Shown here one piece after another: positions 12,339 through 23,085 of a stretch of DNA of 64,000 bases (position 1 is its first letter; the number at the start of each line of letters is the position of its first letter). Made by a program: the position numbers and the translations under genes. Source of the DNA: Cliona cf. orientalis (taxonomy: Eukaryota; Porifera; Demospongiae; Clionaida; Clionaidae). The stretch lies in contig OZ005696.1 in NCBI GenBank assembly GCA_963930775.1, positions 2,976,001-3,040,000 on the forward strand, given 5' to 3'. The notes beneath the pieces were generated by a model, which saw only the letters and a list, made by a program, of their open reading frames with translations, was not told the DNA's origin and ran no database searches.

Positions 12339-12835
12339 TGTAGCGTGCCAAAATGGCTCCGTGCCACAATGGCTCCGTGCGACGTGCTGGAATGGCCATA
12401 GGGAGGCGCGCGCAACAATGTTTCGCATATACGCCCCAGCCCCACACACCTATACTGCGTATATGGTATATACGCGGTATAGGTGGGTGGGGCTGGGGGG
12501 TTTGGGATGGGTTGCCAATGGTTAGCAGGGTTAGTCTCTAGGGTTTGGCTATGCGTGATATGGATGGGAGGGGCTGGGGGGTTTGGGGACGGGTTGCCAA
12601 TGGTTAGCAGGGTTAGTCTCTAGGGTTTGTCTATGATAGGGGGGAAATAATGATTGGCAGCAGCGACAACAGCGGTGGTATAGTGGTTGGGGCTCTTGTG
12701 TGTGGAACAGAATGTAGCGGGTTCAAATCTTGCTTCATACTTTGATTTTTTTTTTCTTTTCACTTGTCGAATTTTTTCTAAGTTCTTGCGAGCCGGCCGA
12801 GCCATTCCAGCACGGAGCCAGTATAGCATGCTGCA
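12339..12835 (+). mobile_element. Inverted-repeat element with tRNA-like pol III promoter, copy B
   Basis: The 497-bp element has inverted ends (TGTAGCGTGCC against TGCAGCATGC, then TGGCTCCGTGC) and a perfect 5-bp duplication CTACT at 12334-12338 and 12836-12840. On the plus strand it carries A-box-like TGGTATAGTGG (12676-12686), B-box-like GGTTCAAATC (12720-12729) and a T-run near 12746. Left of these are GC-rich tandem repeats with GGTTAGCAGGGTTAG. The terminal repeats differ from copies A and C while the interior is shared. Confidence 0.75.
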
Positions 12836-13265
12836 CTACTTGCAAATACTACTAATAGCTAATTAGGTATCTAAAAGATAGATCAATGTCAACAATATTA
12901 TTTCAATGAAATACATAGCTACACATACACATGCCGCGTTGTGCATCGATCTGTTGCTCCCATAGCCTGACCAATGAATTTTTGGTTGCTACTCCCCTGT
13001 GTAGGTATATACGTAGGGATCTTCAAGTCATTATTGACTCAAAATTCATCAGAGTGTTGTACAGTACAGCGTCACGGAGCATGCAGGGTATCTAGCTATA
13101 GCTACTCTAGAGAACTCTTCCTATGTGTGTTCAATACAATATAATTATGGCTAAGGGTTTGGCCGACCAAAAGACAAAATTTAGCTTGTGACTTAGGGTA
13201 TAAGTTTATTGATAGGGGTATAGCTAGCCCATGAACAGTGGTGTAGCTAAAGTGTATTGAAAAGT

Positions 13266-13294
13266 GGGGGGGGGGGGGGGGGGGGGGGGGGGGT
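13266..13294. repeat. Poly-G run of about 29 bases
   Basis: An unbroken G-run lies in the intron before the fourth Ig exon of copy 1. Similar long G or C runs occur near 11091, 27096, 29430 and 53746. Exact length may be an assembly estimate. Confidence 0.7.
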
Positions 13295-13469
13295 TGCTTG
13301 ATTTTGTATACAGCCAAGATTTAGGATCAGCATTGTTTACACACAAAACTTAAGCTCAGGAGAAAGTTAAGCATATCCATAATCTTGTAAAGACTGGTGT
13401 GGTGAGAGCCACACTCTGCCATACCCTGGCTACACCACTGATTACATAGCTAGTCTTTTGTGTTTGTAG

Positions 13470-15620
13470 TTCCAACTCCTACTTCTGTGATCTTATCACC
13501 TCCCTATCTCGGGATCATCCGACCTGTTGGATCTGCCATTACTATGACCTGCACTGTGGAGCTAAGTCCGGTGGTGAATATTCCAGTAACTGTGGTGACA
13601 GAGTGGACTGGGCCAGCTGGATTGATGATAACTAATACTGGGCAATCGATTATGAGCAGCACTATCAATTACATCAGTACCGTAGCAGTTGGCTCTTTTG
13701 GAAGGGATGAATCAGGGCTATACACTTGTACAGCTACTGCTACTACGACATCATCATTCCTCAGAGATAGTGCTTCACGCAGTGGAACAGCCACAATCAC
13801 AGTCGGTGAGGCAACAATAATAATAAACAACCATGTACATAATATTAAATTGTAAAAGTTCAATTCTATAATATTATTATACTGTACTCGCTCTAACATT
13901 CCAATAGCCCAAACAGCAAGTTTATGTATTTGATTTCATTGAGCATCTTGAATTTCAAGTTTTCTCACGCACCCGTTCTAATCAACCAAACGGACACACG
14001 GTATGGCATTTACACATGGCAGGCGCCTGAGATGACTCTTCCACGTTCATTGAAGATTCAGTATGGGGATAGTGCCTAATTATAAGATTGAGCGAAATGA
14101 TAGCATGCATGGAGTAATGCACTAAACGTGACGATCGATCACTCAGAGAGCACAGTGACACTAGACAATAAACCTATACATGTAGTTGGATATCGACTGC
14201 TGTTTCTTCGTTGCTAGTGCTTTCTCCATTTTTCACCAAATCCATTCTATTTACATGCACTTGAACAAGCCATTGGCTGAATTTATTTAGCTACTTTCTA
14301 TTTAACACAGCCACCCAATGATGATTATTAGAGCGAGTATAATGTTGAAAATTGGCTTAGTATGTATATATATGATTTTATCTAGGTGTGTACTTAACTC
14401 TTAAAAGGATAGTCTACGCATATCAAGAAGTTGGTGATCATTTGCTCAAGCTCACACTTTTTCACACAAATGACACATTCAGTCAATGTATTATCTCTAT
14501 GGAAATAGATTTGTTCTTTGTCATTTTCTGCTTCCAGGTGCACCATATAAAAAAAAATAGGCCAGCATCACTTTCTTTGCATCACTAGCTATGCACCAAT
14601 ACCAAGCATACAAGTAGGAGGAGCTTTGTCTCTCTGCCGATTTTGCGCAAAAATTTAATATTAGCATATATGGAAAAATCGGGAGTGTCCCGCTTTTCCG
14701 CGTTAATATCTCGAGTACAGAGGCTTGCAAGAAAAAAAATAGGGCACCATCAGGAACCTGAAAGAACGGAGATTCACAGGGAACAGGAGCGGTGATCTCA
14801 TCTATTATGGCCTTTCTGCCGATTCGTTCAGAAGCTGGGACATTCGGAAATCTTCCTTCGTAATACAATACAGTGGAGGATACGTAGAACGGAGGCGTCA
14901 ATCACAGCCAGTCACGCCTACCCACACCATCTTTATTGTGTTAGCACACTAGTAAGCATGATCACTGGTAGTATAAAACTTTTTGATATGCAAATAACAG
15001 CATTATCCAGAACACTAACATTGGGGAGACTGATCCTCACTCATCGCAGAATGAAGGGCTTCAGTGTGTCACTGACAGGAAACCATGCTGTGGCTCTCAA
15101 ATTGGAGAGTGGTACTTTCCTAATGGGACAACAGTTCCGAGACAGCATAGTGCTACATCCTTTTATCGCAATGAAGGAGATGATGGAGGAGTCAATCTGA
15201 ACCGAATCAGTTCTGATGCAGTGTCTCCAAGTGGGCTATTCTGTTGTGAGATACCTGATGCAACTGACACACTTCAGAGGATGTGTGCTACTATCAGTAA
15301 GCTCATGCAATATTATTATGGCTGACGTCAGGCATGATTAAATATTCTCTCTTTTATTGGTTTAGTATCTATACAAATCAGTGGTAGTGTACCCACAAGT
15401 CCAACTGTAGGACAGAATTACATTTTAACCTGTCGAGTCTATGGAACTGACCGTCCCATCACTGCCTACCGATGGATGAAAAATGGAATTCAGCTGACGA
15501 ATGAAACACAAGAAACTCTGTCTTTCTCGTCCATCATGCTATCTGATGCAGGGCAGTACACCTGTGAAGTGACTGTGGAGAGTGTTCAATACAGTACTGT
15601 GGAGGAGATCATTATTGCAA
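13470..15620 (+). CDS. Copy 1, exons 5-7: Ig, V-like (interrupted), Ig
   Basis: Exon 5 (13470-13805) is an Ig domain with SAITMTCTVEL, VVTEWTGPAG and SGLYTCTA. Exon 6 (14386-15296) is a V-like domain with KPCCGSQIGEWYFPNG and GLFCCEIPDA, split near its start by a 574-bp element. Exon 7 (15366-15620) is an Ig domain with YILTCRVYG, YRWMKNG and DAGQYTCEV. Apart from the insertion these are nearly the same as exons 5-7 of copy 3. Confidence 0.7.
14418..14991. mobile_element. Inverted-repeat DNA element inside a V-like exon
   Basis: The copy 3 exon reads straight through this point, whereas copy 1 has 574 extra bases bounded by GCATATCAA and its complement TTGATATGC, with the similarity going a little further inward. 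It splits the second V-like exon of copy 1 a few codons after the splice site. No coding sequence is recognised and no clear target duplication can be defined. Confidence 0.6.
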
Positions 15621-16752
15621 GTAAAGGGCAATGATTACCCCTCAGCGCATGCACTGGAGGGATAATTATGGTAGTCGTTTTGTGTGTGTGTCTGTTAGTT
15701 ACCAAGCTAGCTGCTACATACCTTGTTTAAGAGTCCAAGGTGTGGTGTTACAAGGTTCCTTATGATGTTCCAAACACAAAAATTTCTTGCTAGTTTTGGT
15801 GTCATTTGCTGATTCTGAGCTTCTTGACGTTTGTGCGTGATAGCATGACCTTACATACCCAAACCAAGCCAAGGATGTTTTCTGCCATGTTTTGCCTCGA
15901 ACTATTATTCATGGCTTGCGATCATGGCCACACCCACTTAATTATGTTTGCACATGTGTGCTGCTGGCTACTAATTGGGGTGCGGCTTAAGTTCTATTCA
16001 AATAAATAATAATGGTAAAATGTTGCGTATCCCGCTTTATATACGTACAAATTCTTGTCATAATAATATTATGCGCTTTAGCTAGGCACATCGGACACCA
16101 TCACTGCCTTCCTTGCTCAGCTCACTGGTGAGCTTTTGAATCAGATGACAATGGCTTACATGTACGTATGTTTAGCTGCCATGCCATGTACATTCTTATG
16201 GTATATTATAGCTACCCTTTAACTGGCCTGGCTCAGCTTATATGCATGCAGTGCTTGACCCAAGTGAGCAGCTTGCAGCAGTAATGGACATGCAATACTG
16301 CTCAGTGTACTTCAATCTTGCACCAACGTTTTGCATCATAGTCCTTCAAGATGATTTGAAGAAGTTTTACATCTATAAATGTCCCCAAGAATCGGGGGTT
16401 ATACTATGAGGGAAGTTGACTTGATTGTGGCACCGCAGTTCGGAGTTTGATACAGCACACCAGGGTTGATATTGCTGTGAGCCGTTGAACCTTGGAACAG
16501 CACTACTGAGCGAGTATAACATTAACCTCGTCCCCAGTCCTTAATGTTATAATAGTAGCCTCACCCCCAGCCCTTCAGTCCCTTTTATGTGTGCAATACT
16601 GAAACATGTAGCTAATGCCATGCAATGCACCGAGGTTTTTGTGCTTGAGAGATCTCTAGTTGTGGTTATTGTAGCTATAATATAATAATTGTAGCAGTAA
16701 AGCTAACAAGTACTATTCTAGCTTTTATTAGCTAATTTTATTTAATTTTTAG
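15621..16752. other. Enlarged intron of copy 1
   Basis: The matching intron in copy 3 is 60 bases (63560-63619), so about 1.07 kb has been inserted here or lost there. I see no terminal repeats and no coding sequence. The content is unassigned. Confidence 0.4.
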
Positions 16753-17016
16753 TTCCATCACCAACATCAGTGACAGTTACAAGTATTCCACTCAGCCCAA
16801 TTCGACCTGTTGGATCGGCTGTTACTGTGACCTGTGCTGTGGAATTGAGTTCAATGGTGGATATTCCAGTGACTGTGGTCACAGAGTGGACTGGGCCAGC
16901 CGGGTTTATGACAATTGATACTGCACAGCCAGTCAGTGTGGGCTATACCAGCATGGCCATAATTAGTCCATTTGGTAGAAATAATTCTGGAATCTACACC
17001 TGTAGAGCTACTGTTA

Positions 17017-17274
17017 TGTCACGACCGCATTGATCGCGAATAGCAGGTAGTCTTTAACTGATTATTATTAAGATAGAATTATTCATTATAGAGAGACTGA
17101 GATCAAAATGCACACACTACCATCACACTCAAAACTCAGAGCACAACTGAAGAAAGAGGGTGAGCACACAGCTTTTATGCACAAAGTATGCACACGGTAC
17201 TAACCACACACACTGACAGGAAATTACATCACAGGATACAGGGAATACACACACAAAAATAGTGAGTATTGACA
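17017..17274 (-). repeat. 3' LTR of the Ty3/Gypsy element
   Basis: 258 bases, beginning TGTCACGACCGCATTGATCG and ending GAGTATTGACA on the plus strand. It matches 22825-23085 almost throughout. A purine-rich tract (complement of ATTCCCCCTCCT) adjoins it on the inner side. Confidence 0.9.
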
Positions 17275-17474
17275 ATTCCCCCTCCTAAGCTGGAAGGTCG
17301 CCCTCGACATTCAGTAAATAAAGGTGACACACAACTCAACCAAAGGTAGGACAGTGTACAGGGTAGTGTATTACAAAACTCAACAACACACAATAACCAT
17401 TTCAGTTGTAACGTCTTACAAAAATCAATAATATACATAGAGAATAAACAGGAGTCAATCAACAAGTTCAGAGT

Positions 17475-20400
17475 TCAACTCGTATTCGCACGAGTCATGG
17501 ATCGGGTGACCGGCCCACTACGAACGTGAGGGGTGCTGTGCGTGCTGACAGAGTCAGGCTCACTAGAGTGCGTCACCATTCTCCGCTTAGACCTACCAGT
17601 CCAAGTGACATCTGCTTGCTCAGGGTAGCACAGACGAACCCGGTCAAGAGCAACAAATATGGAGGCAGCTTTAGGATCATCCACCACTCTCACCTCGGCA
17701 TTGGTAGGGGTGACTGTCAGCACTCTAAAGGGGCCATGGAAGGGCCGAGCCAGCTTCCTCTTTTCTCCCTTAGCTTCTGTGGGCATCAGCACCATTACCT
17801 GATCACCAACTTTCAGATTCGTATCTCGAGTTTTCTTATCGTACTGTGTTTTCTGATGTTTCTGTGCGATCTTAATGTTCTCTTGAGCCATTTTCCATGC
17901 CTGACTCAAACTAGTCATCATTTCAGACTTATAGTCATCGATGTCAATCGTATATGGACTCCTCTGATAAGTCAGTACAGTTGATGTGGGAATACGAGGG
18001 TCTCTCCCATACAGGAGGAAAAACGGAGACTCCTTAGTAGACTCTTGCAACGAGGCACGGTAGGCAAAGAGTACGTACGGAAGACGAGTGTCCCACTCAG
18101 CACCATCAGACGTGCTTTTGGCAATCATACTAATTAGGGTGGCATTGAATTTTTCAACTAGCCCGTCAGTCTGCGGATAGTAGCCTGACGTGTTAATCTT
18201 CTTCACACCCAGGACTTTGCAAATCTCCTGGATCAAGTTGGATAGAAAGTTTGCTCCTCTATCCGATAGCAATTCTTCAGGAATGCCATGTCTGCACACG
18301 ATGTGTTCAAGGAACAATGGGGCAATGGTTTCGGCTTTTTGATCCGGAATAGCGAAAGCTTCGGGCCACTTTGTCAAGTAGTCCATAAAGACAGCTACGT
18401 AACGGTTACCATTTGATGTGAGTGGAAGTTTCAGGATGTCGACAGCAACTCGATGAAAGGGACCACCGACAGGGATAGGCTGGAGGGGAGGTTTGAACGT
18501 CCTCCTAGCTCCTTTACGTGATGCACAAACTAGACAACTTCGACAGTGTCTGCGGACATCAGCCTTCATCCCTTTCCACCAAACGCTGCGGCGCAGGCGG
18601 TCATACACCTTCTTCTCAGCAAAATGTGCTGCAAAACAACCGGCATGAGCTTCTTGCAAGACTTCAGGATGTAACTGTCCTGGAACAACGATGCACCAGC
18701 GATTTGGAAAACTGCTATTCTCAAAATGAAGTATACCATCAATAATATCGTACTGCTTACTCTCAGCGACAACTCTTTTTGCTGACTTTTCGTCATCAGG
18801 GAGAGTACCATCCCTTAAGTAGTGCAACATAGCAGCCAACTCTGGATCTTTCCATTGCTCCTCTTGGATAGCAGTCACATCTGGTAGGAGTGATTGATCA
18901 CCGTCAGCAGAAACAGCACTGACCACACTCACATCGACGGGGTTGCGGGAAAGAGCGTCCGCATTCGAATTCTCCCGGCCAGCTTTGTGCTTTATTGTGA
19001 GATCCATCTCTTGGATGGTCAGGGCCCAGCGAGCAAGCTTACCAGAGGGGCGAGCAGAGTTGAGAATCGACAAGCAAGCAGCGTGGTCTGTGTAGACGAC
19101 ACAGGAATGGCCTAGTAAGTAGGGTCGGAAATAGCGAACAGCCCATACGAGACCCAGAGTTTCCAGCTCTGAGATGCCATAATTCTTTTCATGCTTGTCA
19201 AGCGAACGGGAGGCATAAGCGATCGGGTGGATTACTCCATCGTCCTGGACCTGGGACAAAACAGCACCAAGTCCAACACCGCTAGCGTCCGTCTCGAGAA
19301 CAAATGATCGGTCAGGACCGAAACGAGGGTAAACTAGAACAGGGGCAGTTGTCAGCAAACGCTTTAACTCGATAAAAGCTTTCTCACATTCGGTTGTCCA
19401 CAGAAACGTGGCATTCTTTTTTGTGAGAGCTCGCAGAGGTGCGCTAACTTTAGCAAAAGCTGGCATGAACCTTCGATAATATGAAGCCAACCCTAAGAAC
19501 TGTCTGACTTGGGTTGCGTCGGTAGGGGTTGGGTAGCGTTGCACCTTCTCGATCTTAGCAGGATCTGGTCGCACGCCGTCAGTGGAGATGACGTGACCAA
19601 GAAAAGGGACTTCGTCACGCAGCAAGCTGCATTTGCGTGGTTTCAAGCGCAAACCAGCATCCCGCAGTTGTGTGAAAACTTCACGGAGGTGCTGCACATG
19701 TTCTTCAAACGAGCGAGGGTCGAGCTCGACTTGCCAGTACCCTGATGCAAGGTCAAGCGAGGAGAAAAATCGGGATTCGCCCAGCGTATCGAGTATGTCG
19801 TCAATACGCGGTAAAGGATAAACATCCTTTTTCGTCACAGCGTTGAGACGACGGAAATCAACACAAAAACGATATGTCCCATCCTTTTTGGGCACTAAAA
19901 CAATTGGACTCGCCCAAGGACTCACAGAGGGTTGAATTATTCCTTGCTTGCGCATGTTATCGACCATCTCAGATATGAGGGCACGCCGGACTATTGGTGT
20001 ACGGTATGGTTGTATCTTGATCGGCGCATGGTCACCGGTGTCAACGGAGTGCTTAATCAAATCGGTGCGGCCAAGCTCGGCATCATTGAGTGCAAAGACA
20101 TCGGGAAATTCAGCTACAAGTGCCCTCAGCTGAATAGCTTGATTGTCAGAAAGCTTTGTAACAGGTAAAGACAGCGCATCTACAATCTGGTCAATTCGCT
20201 CAGGAGTATTGAATACAGCTTGGACTGTGGCATTACGACTACCAGTAGAGTCATTCTCATCCCTGGTTACGGAAGGCGAGTGGAGGGCTTCATCAAGCGT
20301 TAACACTCGACTGTCAGGCTCAAGTGGGCGGATTTCGCCTAGCAACGCTCCAGCTTCCATATGCACAGCCATGCCCTGATAATTCTGAACTGGCACTAAA

Positions 20401-22703
20401 AGTGTGCCATCGTCTCGCTTGTGGAGTAGCGACTCTTGTGTGGACACTCCTAGTGCACTCAACGAATCGTGGTGAGGCTCAAACAAAACATCATCGGCTA
20501 CAGGGCCATCACAGTCAATGTGGGCCTTCAAATAACGACCCTTCTGACCCGGAATAACTACTGAGTCAACCAAGCTGACTCGGGCGACCCGGGGTTCAAG
20601 CTTAGGCTCAGAGGTACCGGTAGCACGGGATAAGATAGGCTCCCCATTGTGTCGTAAAACAGTAATTCCCAGGGAGGGGAGAGCATTCATTCCTAACAAA
20701 CAGGGTTGCTCACTGTCAGGCTGAACAAATACAAGTATATTTACAGACTCACCATCCACAGTGAAAGTAAGTGGGAGTTGCGCAGTAATGGTGAGTTGCC
20801 GTCCACCTCCAGGCCCGTCCTTCCCATAGAGTCGTACAGTGGGTTTCGATAGAGTCGGCAGGGGGCGTCCAGTCTGACTTAGGTGGCGTCCAATTTCATG
20901 GAGGGTAGAACGTGAGATAATAGTAGATTGGGCACCAGTGTCGATGGTTGCTTTGACAAGGAGACCTTCAATCGACACATCAAGTAGCAAAGTAGGTCCA
21001 ACTGCTGGTAACTCATCCTCTTCAGCACGTACAGCGTTAGTAGTACTACCATGGAGGAGGGACTGCTCGCGAAGCAATCTACGATCAGCTAGCATCTGCT
21101 CCAGCTGCTCCTCAGTCAAGTCATCCACCTTTGCAGTAGGTGAGGCTTCCACAGCTGCGGTATTGGCAACCTTGGAACGGCCTGGGGCTTCAGCCTTCTT
21201 GGGGCAGTTTCGCTTGATATGGCCTGCCTCACGACAACCCCAGCAGAACACACCTCGCTGAACCTTCCGCCCAGCTCCAGGCTCCGTGCTCTTCGGCTGT
21301 TCCTGCTTGACGGACTCGTCCTTTGCCAACGTCGTCGCTGTCTTGCGAGTACGCTCAGCCTTCTTGCTTGACTGATCTGAGTGTGCCGCAGCACTTGCAG
21401 CATACTGCTTTTCGTATTGCTCCACCATCCGAGCACGATTGTATAGCTCGTGAAACGTCTCTCCTGGTTTAGGCGCCTCTAGCTTACGCTGCCACTTCAC
21501 CAACAGGGCTTGGAAGAATCGACCTTTGATTAGTCTGTCGAACTCCTTTTCGTTCATTGAGGGGAAAGCTCGTCTGCCCAGTCGCTGGACAGTAATTCCC
21601 AGTTGCTCAATACTCTCGTTCTCTTGCATGACATGGTAGAATTCCATACCACGCAGCTCCTCGATGTCCTTTGGCTTGAAACGCTTTCCCAAGGCAGCGA
21701 CAGCTTTATCAAAAGTGTCTCGCTCCGTCTCCGGTATCATTCGAAACACATCACTGGCCGTCTGATCAAGGTGGACTTTCAATTGGTAGAGTTGGTGCTC
21801 TGCGTCCCAACCAGCAACCTTAGCCCTCTCTTTAAACCTGTCAATCCACCGCTCAAAGCCGTCATCTGCAGCCTGTTTCCCTTCTCCTGTGTAAGGTTGT
21901 AAGGCGGGAAGTTGCTGCGCGGCAGTGGCACGAGCATGAGCAGCCATAGCTTCTGCCTGTGCTTGCAAAAAGGTAGTCATGGTTTCTACCATACCAGTAG
22001 CAGTTGAGCGGGGTCCATCTCCCGTAGCGGGAGCATCTCCGGTAGAGGGAGTGTCTCCGGTAGAGGAAGTAGTAGCTGGGTCCGTAGGTGTGGCTGGTGG
22101 GGTTGGATCTGAGGCTCCTCCACTACCACCATCACCATCTCCACCACCACCAGGGTCAGTAGGAGGGGTTGGGTCGCTTGCAGGGGTCGTTGAGCTGTCC
22201 TCTGACCTCTCAGTTGACGCATGCGTGCTTCGGTCCGTAGCTCCGCCCACTTCGGGAACACGCGTTTCTTTCTCTTTTAAGAGCGCATCAACACGTGCTT
22301 CAAGGTGCCCTTTCTCTTTGTTACAACTGTCTTTCACATCCTGCACCCACGCCGTCATTCGCTTTCGTTCCTCGTCCATGGCGTCCTTTTCTCGCTGGAT
22401 CGCCAACTGATGCTCGGCGCGTAGTCTCTCGAGGGCACGCAGGTGGACTAGCTCGGCTTGTACACGCTCACTCTCCAGCTGCTGTTCCAGCTCCCGAATC
22501 TTCCCAGCAGCTTCGTGGTGTGCTCGTTCACTCTCCGCTTTAACCTCGTCGAGTTGAGAACGTAAGTCCTCCAGTTCGCCATCTTTCGAAGCGATCTCTC
22601 CACGGGCTTTAGCGAGTTCAGCTTCCAGACTCCGTACTTTTTCTGCCCGGCAGCTCAGCTCCACCGTCCATGACTTTTCGAGTCTTCCCAGAACGGTTTC
22701 CAA
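17475..22703 (-). CDS. Gag-pol polyprotein of the Ty3/Gypsy element
   Basis: One frame of 1742 codons. Parts in order: an N-terminal coiled coil (about residues 20-150), a Pro/Thr/Gly-rich linker (150-235), a gag core (265-440), a CCHC zinc knuckle (CWGCREAGHIKRNC, about 487-500), an aspartic protease (DTGA near 588), reverse transcriptase (about 870-1075, with YRFCVDFRRLN), RNase H (FVLETDASG near 1134), and an integrase with an HHCC zinc region (near 1354) and a DDE core (from about 1414). The order protease-RT-RNase H-integrase is that of Ty3/Gypsy elements. Start at the first ATG inside the 5' LTR. Fused gag and pol in one frame are known in some members of the family. It is a young, probably inactive fossil. 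Confidence 0.85.
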   Translation of the reverse strand: METVLGRLEKSWTVELSCRAEKVRSLEAELAKARGEIASKDGELEDLRSQLDEVKAESERAHHEAAGKIRELEQQLESERVQAELVHLRALERLRAEHQLAIQREKDAMDEERKRMTAWVQDVKDSCNKEKGHLEARVDALLKEKETRVPEVGGATDRSTHASTERSEDSSTTPASDPTPPTDPGGGGDGDGGSGGASDPTPPATPTDPATTSSTGDTPSTGDAPATGDGPRSTATGMVETMTTFLQAQAEAMAAHARATAAQQLPALQPYTGEGKQAADDGFERWIDRFKERAKVAGWDAEHQLYQLKVHLDQTASDVFRMIPETERDTFDKAVAALGKRFKPKDIEELRGMEFYHVMQENESIEQLGITVQRLGRRAFPSMNEKEFDRLIKGRFFQALLVKWQRKLEAPKPGETFHELYNRARMVEQYEKQYAASAAAHSDQSSKKAERTRKTATTLAKDESVKQEQPKSTEPGAGRKVQRGVFCWGCREAGHIKRNCPKKAEAPGRSKVANTAAVEASPTAKVDDLTEEQLEQMLADRRLLREQSLLHGSTTNAVRAEEDELPAVGPTLLLDVSIEGLLVKATIDTGAQSTIISRSTLHEIGRHLSQTGRPLPTLSKPTVRLYGKDGPGGGRQLTITAQLPLTFTVDGESVNILVFVQPDSEQPCLLGMNALPSLGITVLRHNGEPILSRATGTSEPKLEPRVARVSLVDSVVIPGQKGRYLKAHIDCDGPVADDVLFEPHHDSLSALGVSTQESLLHKRDDGTLLVPVQNYQGMAVHMEAGALLGEIRPLEPDSRVLTLDEALHSPSVTRDENDSTGSRNATVQAVFNTPERIDQIVDALSLPVTKLSDNQAIQLRALVAEFPDVFALNDAELGRTDLIKHSVDTGDHAPIKIQPYRTPIVRRALISEMVDNMRKQGIIQPSVSPWASPIVLVPKKDGTYRFCVDFRRLNAVTKKDVYPLPRIDDILDTLGESRFFSSLDLASGYWQVELDPRSFEEHVQHLREVFTQLRDAGLRLKPRKCSLLRDEVPFLGHVISTDGVRPDPAKIEKVQRYPTPTDATQVRQFLGLASYYRRFMPAFAKVSAPLRALTKKNATFLWTTECEKAFIELKRLLTTAPVLVYPRFGPDRSFVLETDASGVGLGAVLSQVQDDGVIHPIAYASRSLDKHEKNYGISELETLGLVWAVRYFRPYLLGHSCVVYTDHAACLSILNSARPSGKLARWALTIQEMDLTIKHKAGRENSNADALSRNPVDVSVVSAVSADGDQSLLPDVTAIQEEQWKDPELAAMLHYLRDGTLPDDEKSAKRVVAESKQYDIIDGILHFENSSFPNRWCIVVPGQLHPEVLQEAHAGCFAAHFAEKKVYDRLRRSVWWKGMKADVRRHCRSCLVCASRKGARRTFKPPLQPIPVGGPFHRVAVDILKLPLTSNGNRYVAVFMDYLTKWPEAFAIPDQKAETIAPLFLEHIVCRHGIPEELLSDRGANFLSNLIQEICKVLGVKKINTSGYYPQTDGLVEKFNATLISMIAKSTSDGAEWDTRLPYVLFAYRASLQESTKESPFFLLYGRDPRIPTSTVLTYQRSPYTIDIDDYKSEMMTSLSQAWKMAQENIKIAQKHQKTQYDKKTRDTNLKVGDQVMVLMPTEAKGEKRKLARPFHGPFRVLTVTPTNAEVRVVDDPKAASIFVALDRVRLCYPEQADVTWTGRSKRRMVTHSSEPDSVSTHSTPHVRSGPVTRSMTRANTS

Positions 22704-22824
22704 TGGTTAGTTCAGTTGTTTCAACTTGTAAAGCCTTGAGTTCACGGCGAGACATACAAGTAATACAACATCAACCACTCAGAGCTACCGACTAGTAGTA
22801 GTCTATCCTGGCAGGGTCGCCAAA

Positions 22825-23085
22825 TGTCACGACCGCATTGATCGCGAATAGCAGGTAGTCTTTAACTGATTATTATTAAGATAGAATTATTCATTTATAT
22901 AGAGAGACTGAGATCAAAATGCACACACTACCATCACACTCAAAACTCAGAGCACAACTGAAGAAAGAGGGTGAGCACACAGCTTTTATGCACAAAGTAT
23001 GCACACGGTACTAACCACACACACTGACAGGAAATTACATCACAGGATACAGGGAATACACACACAAAAATAGTGAGTATTGACA
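22825..23085 (-). repeat. 5' LTR of the Ty3/Gypsy element
   Basis: 261 bases with the same ends as the left LTR. It lies upstream of the gag-pol frame on the minus strand and should hold the promoter of the element. The putative primer-binding site follows directly (22803-22824). Confidence 0.9.

Larger units (their letters stand above)
9325..13469. other. 4.1-kb intron of copy 1, filled with mobile elements
   Basis: The matching intron of copy 3 is 2.6 kb. The extra length here comes from an interspersed repeat carrying a nested foldback element, a 120-bp hairpin, a tRNA-like inverted-repeat element and a long G-run, each listed separately. About 11.87-13.0 kb is absent from copy 3. Outside these pieces I see no exon. 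Confidence 0.6.
17017..23085 (-). mobile_element. Ty3/Gypsy-type LTR retroelement inserted in an Ig exon
   Basis: The element runs on the minus strand and is bounded by two nearly identical LTRs with TG...CA ends, and by a 4-bp duplication GTTA (17013-17016 and 23086-23089). Next to the 5' LTR is a putative primer-binding site starting TGGCGACCC, and next to the 3' LTR a purine-rich tract. One long gag-pol frame lies between. The near-identity of the LTRs means the insertion is very young. It looks close to whole, with probably about one internal break, so it is best treated as a recent fossil. It divides the Ig exon of receptor copy 1 at the point where copy 3 reads CTACTGTTAGCTCA. Confidence 0.9.
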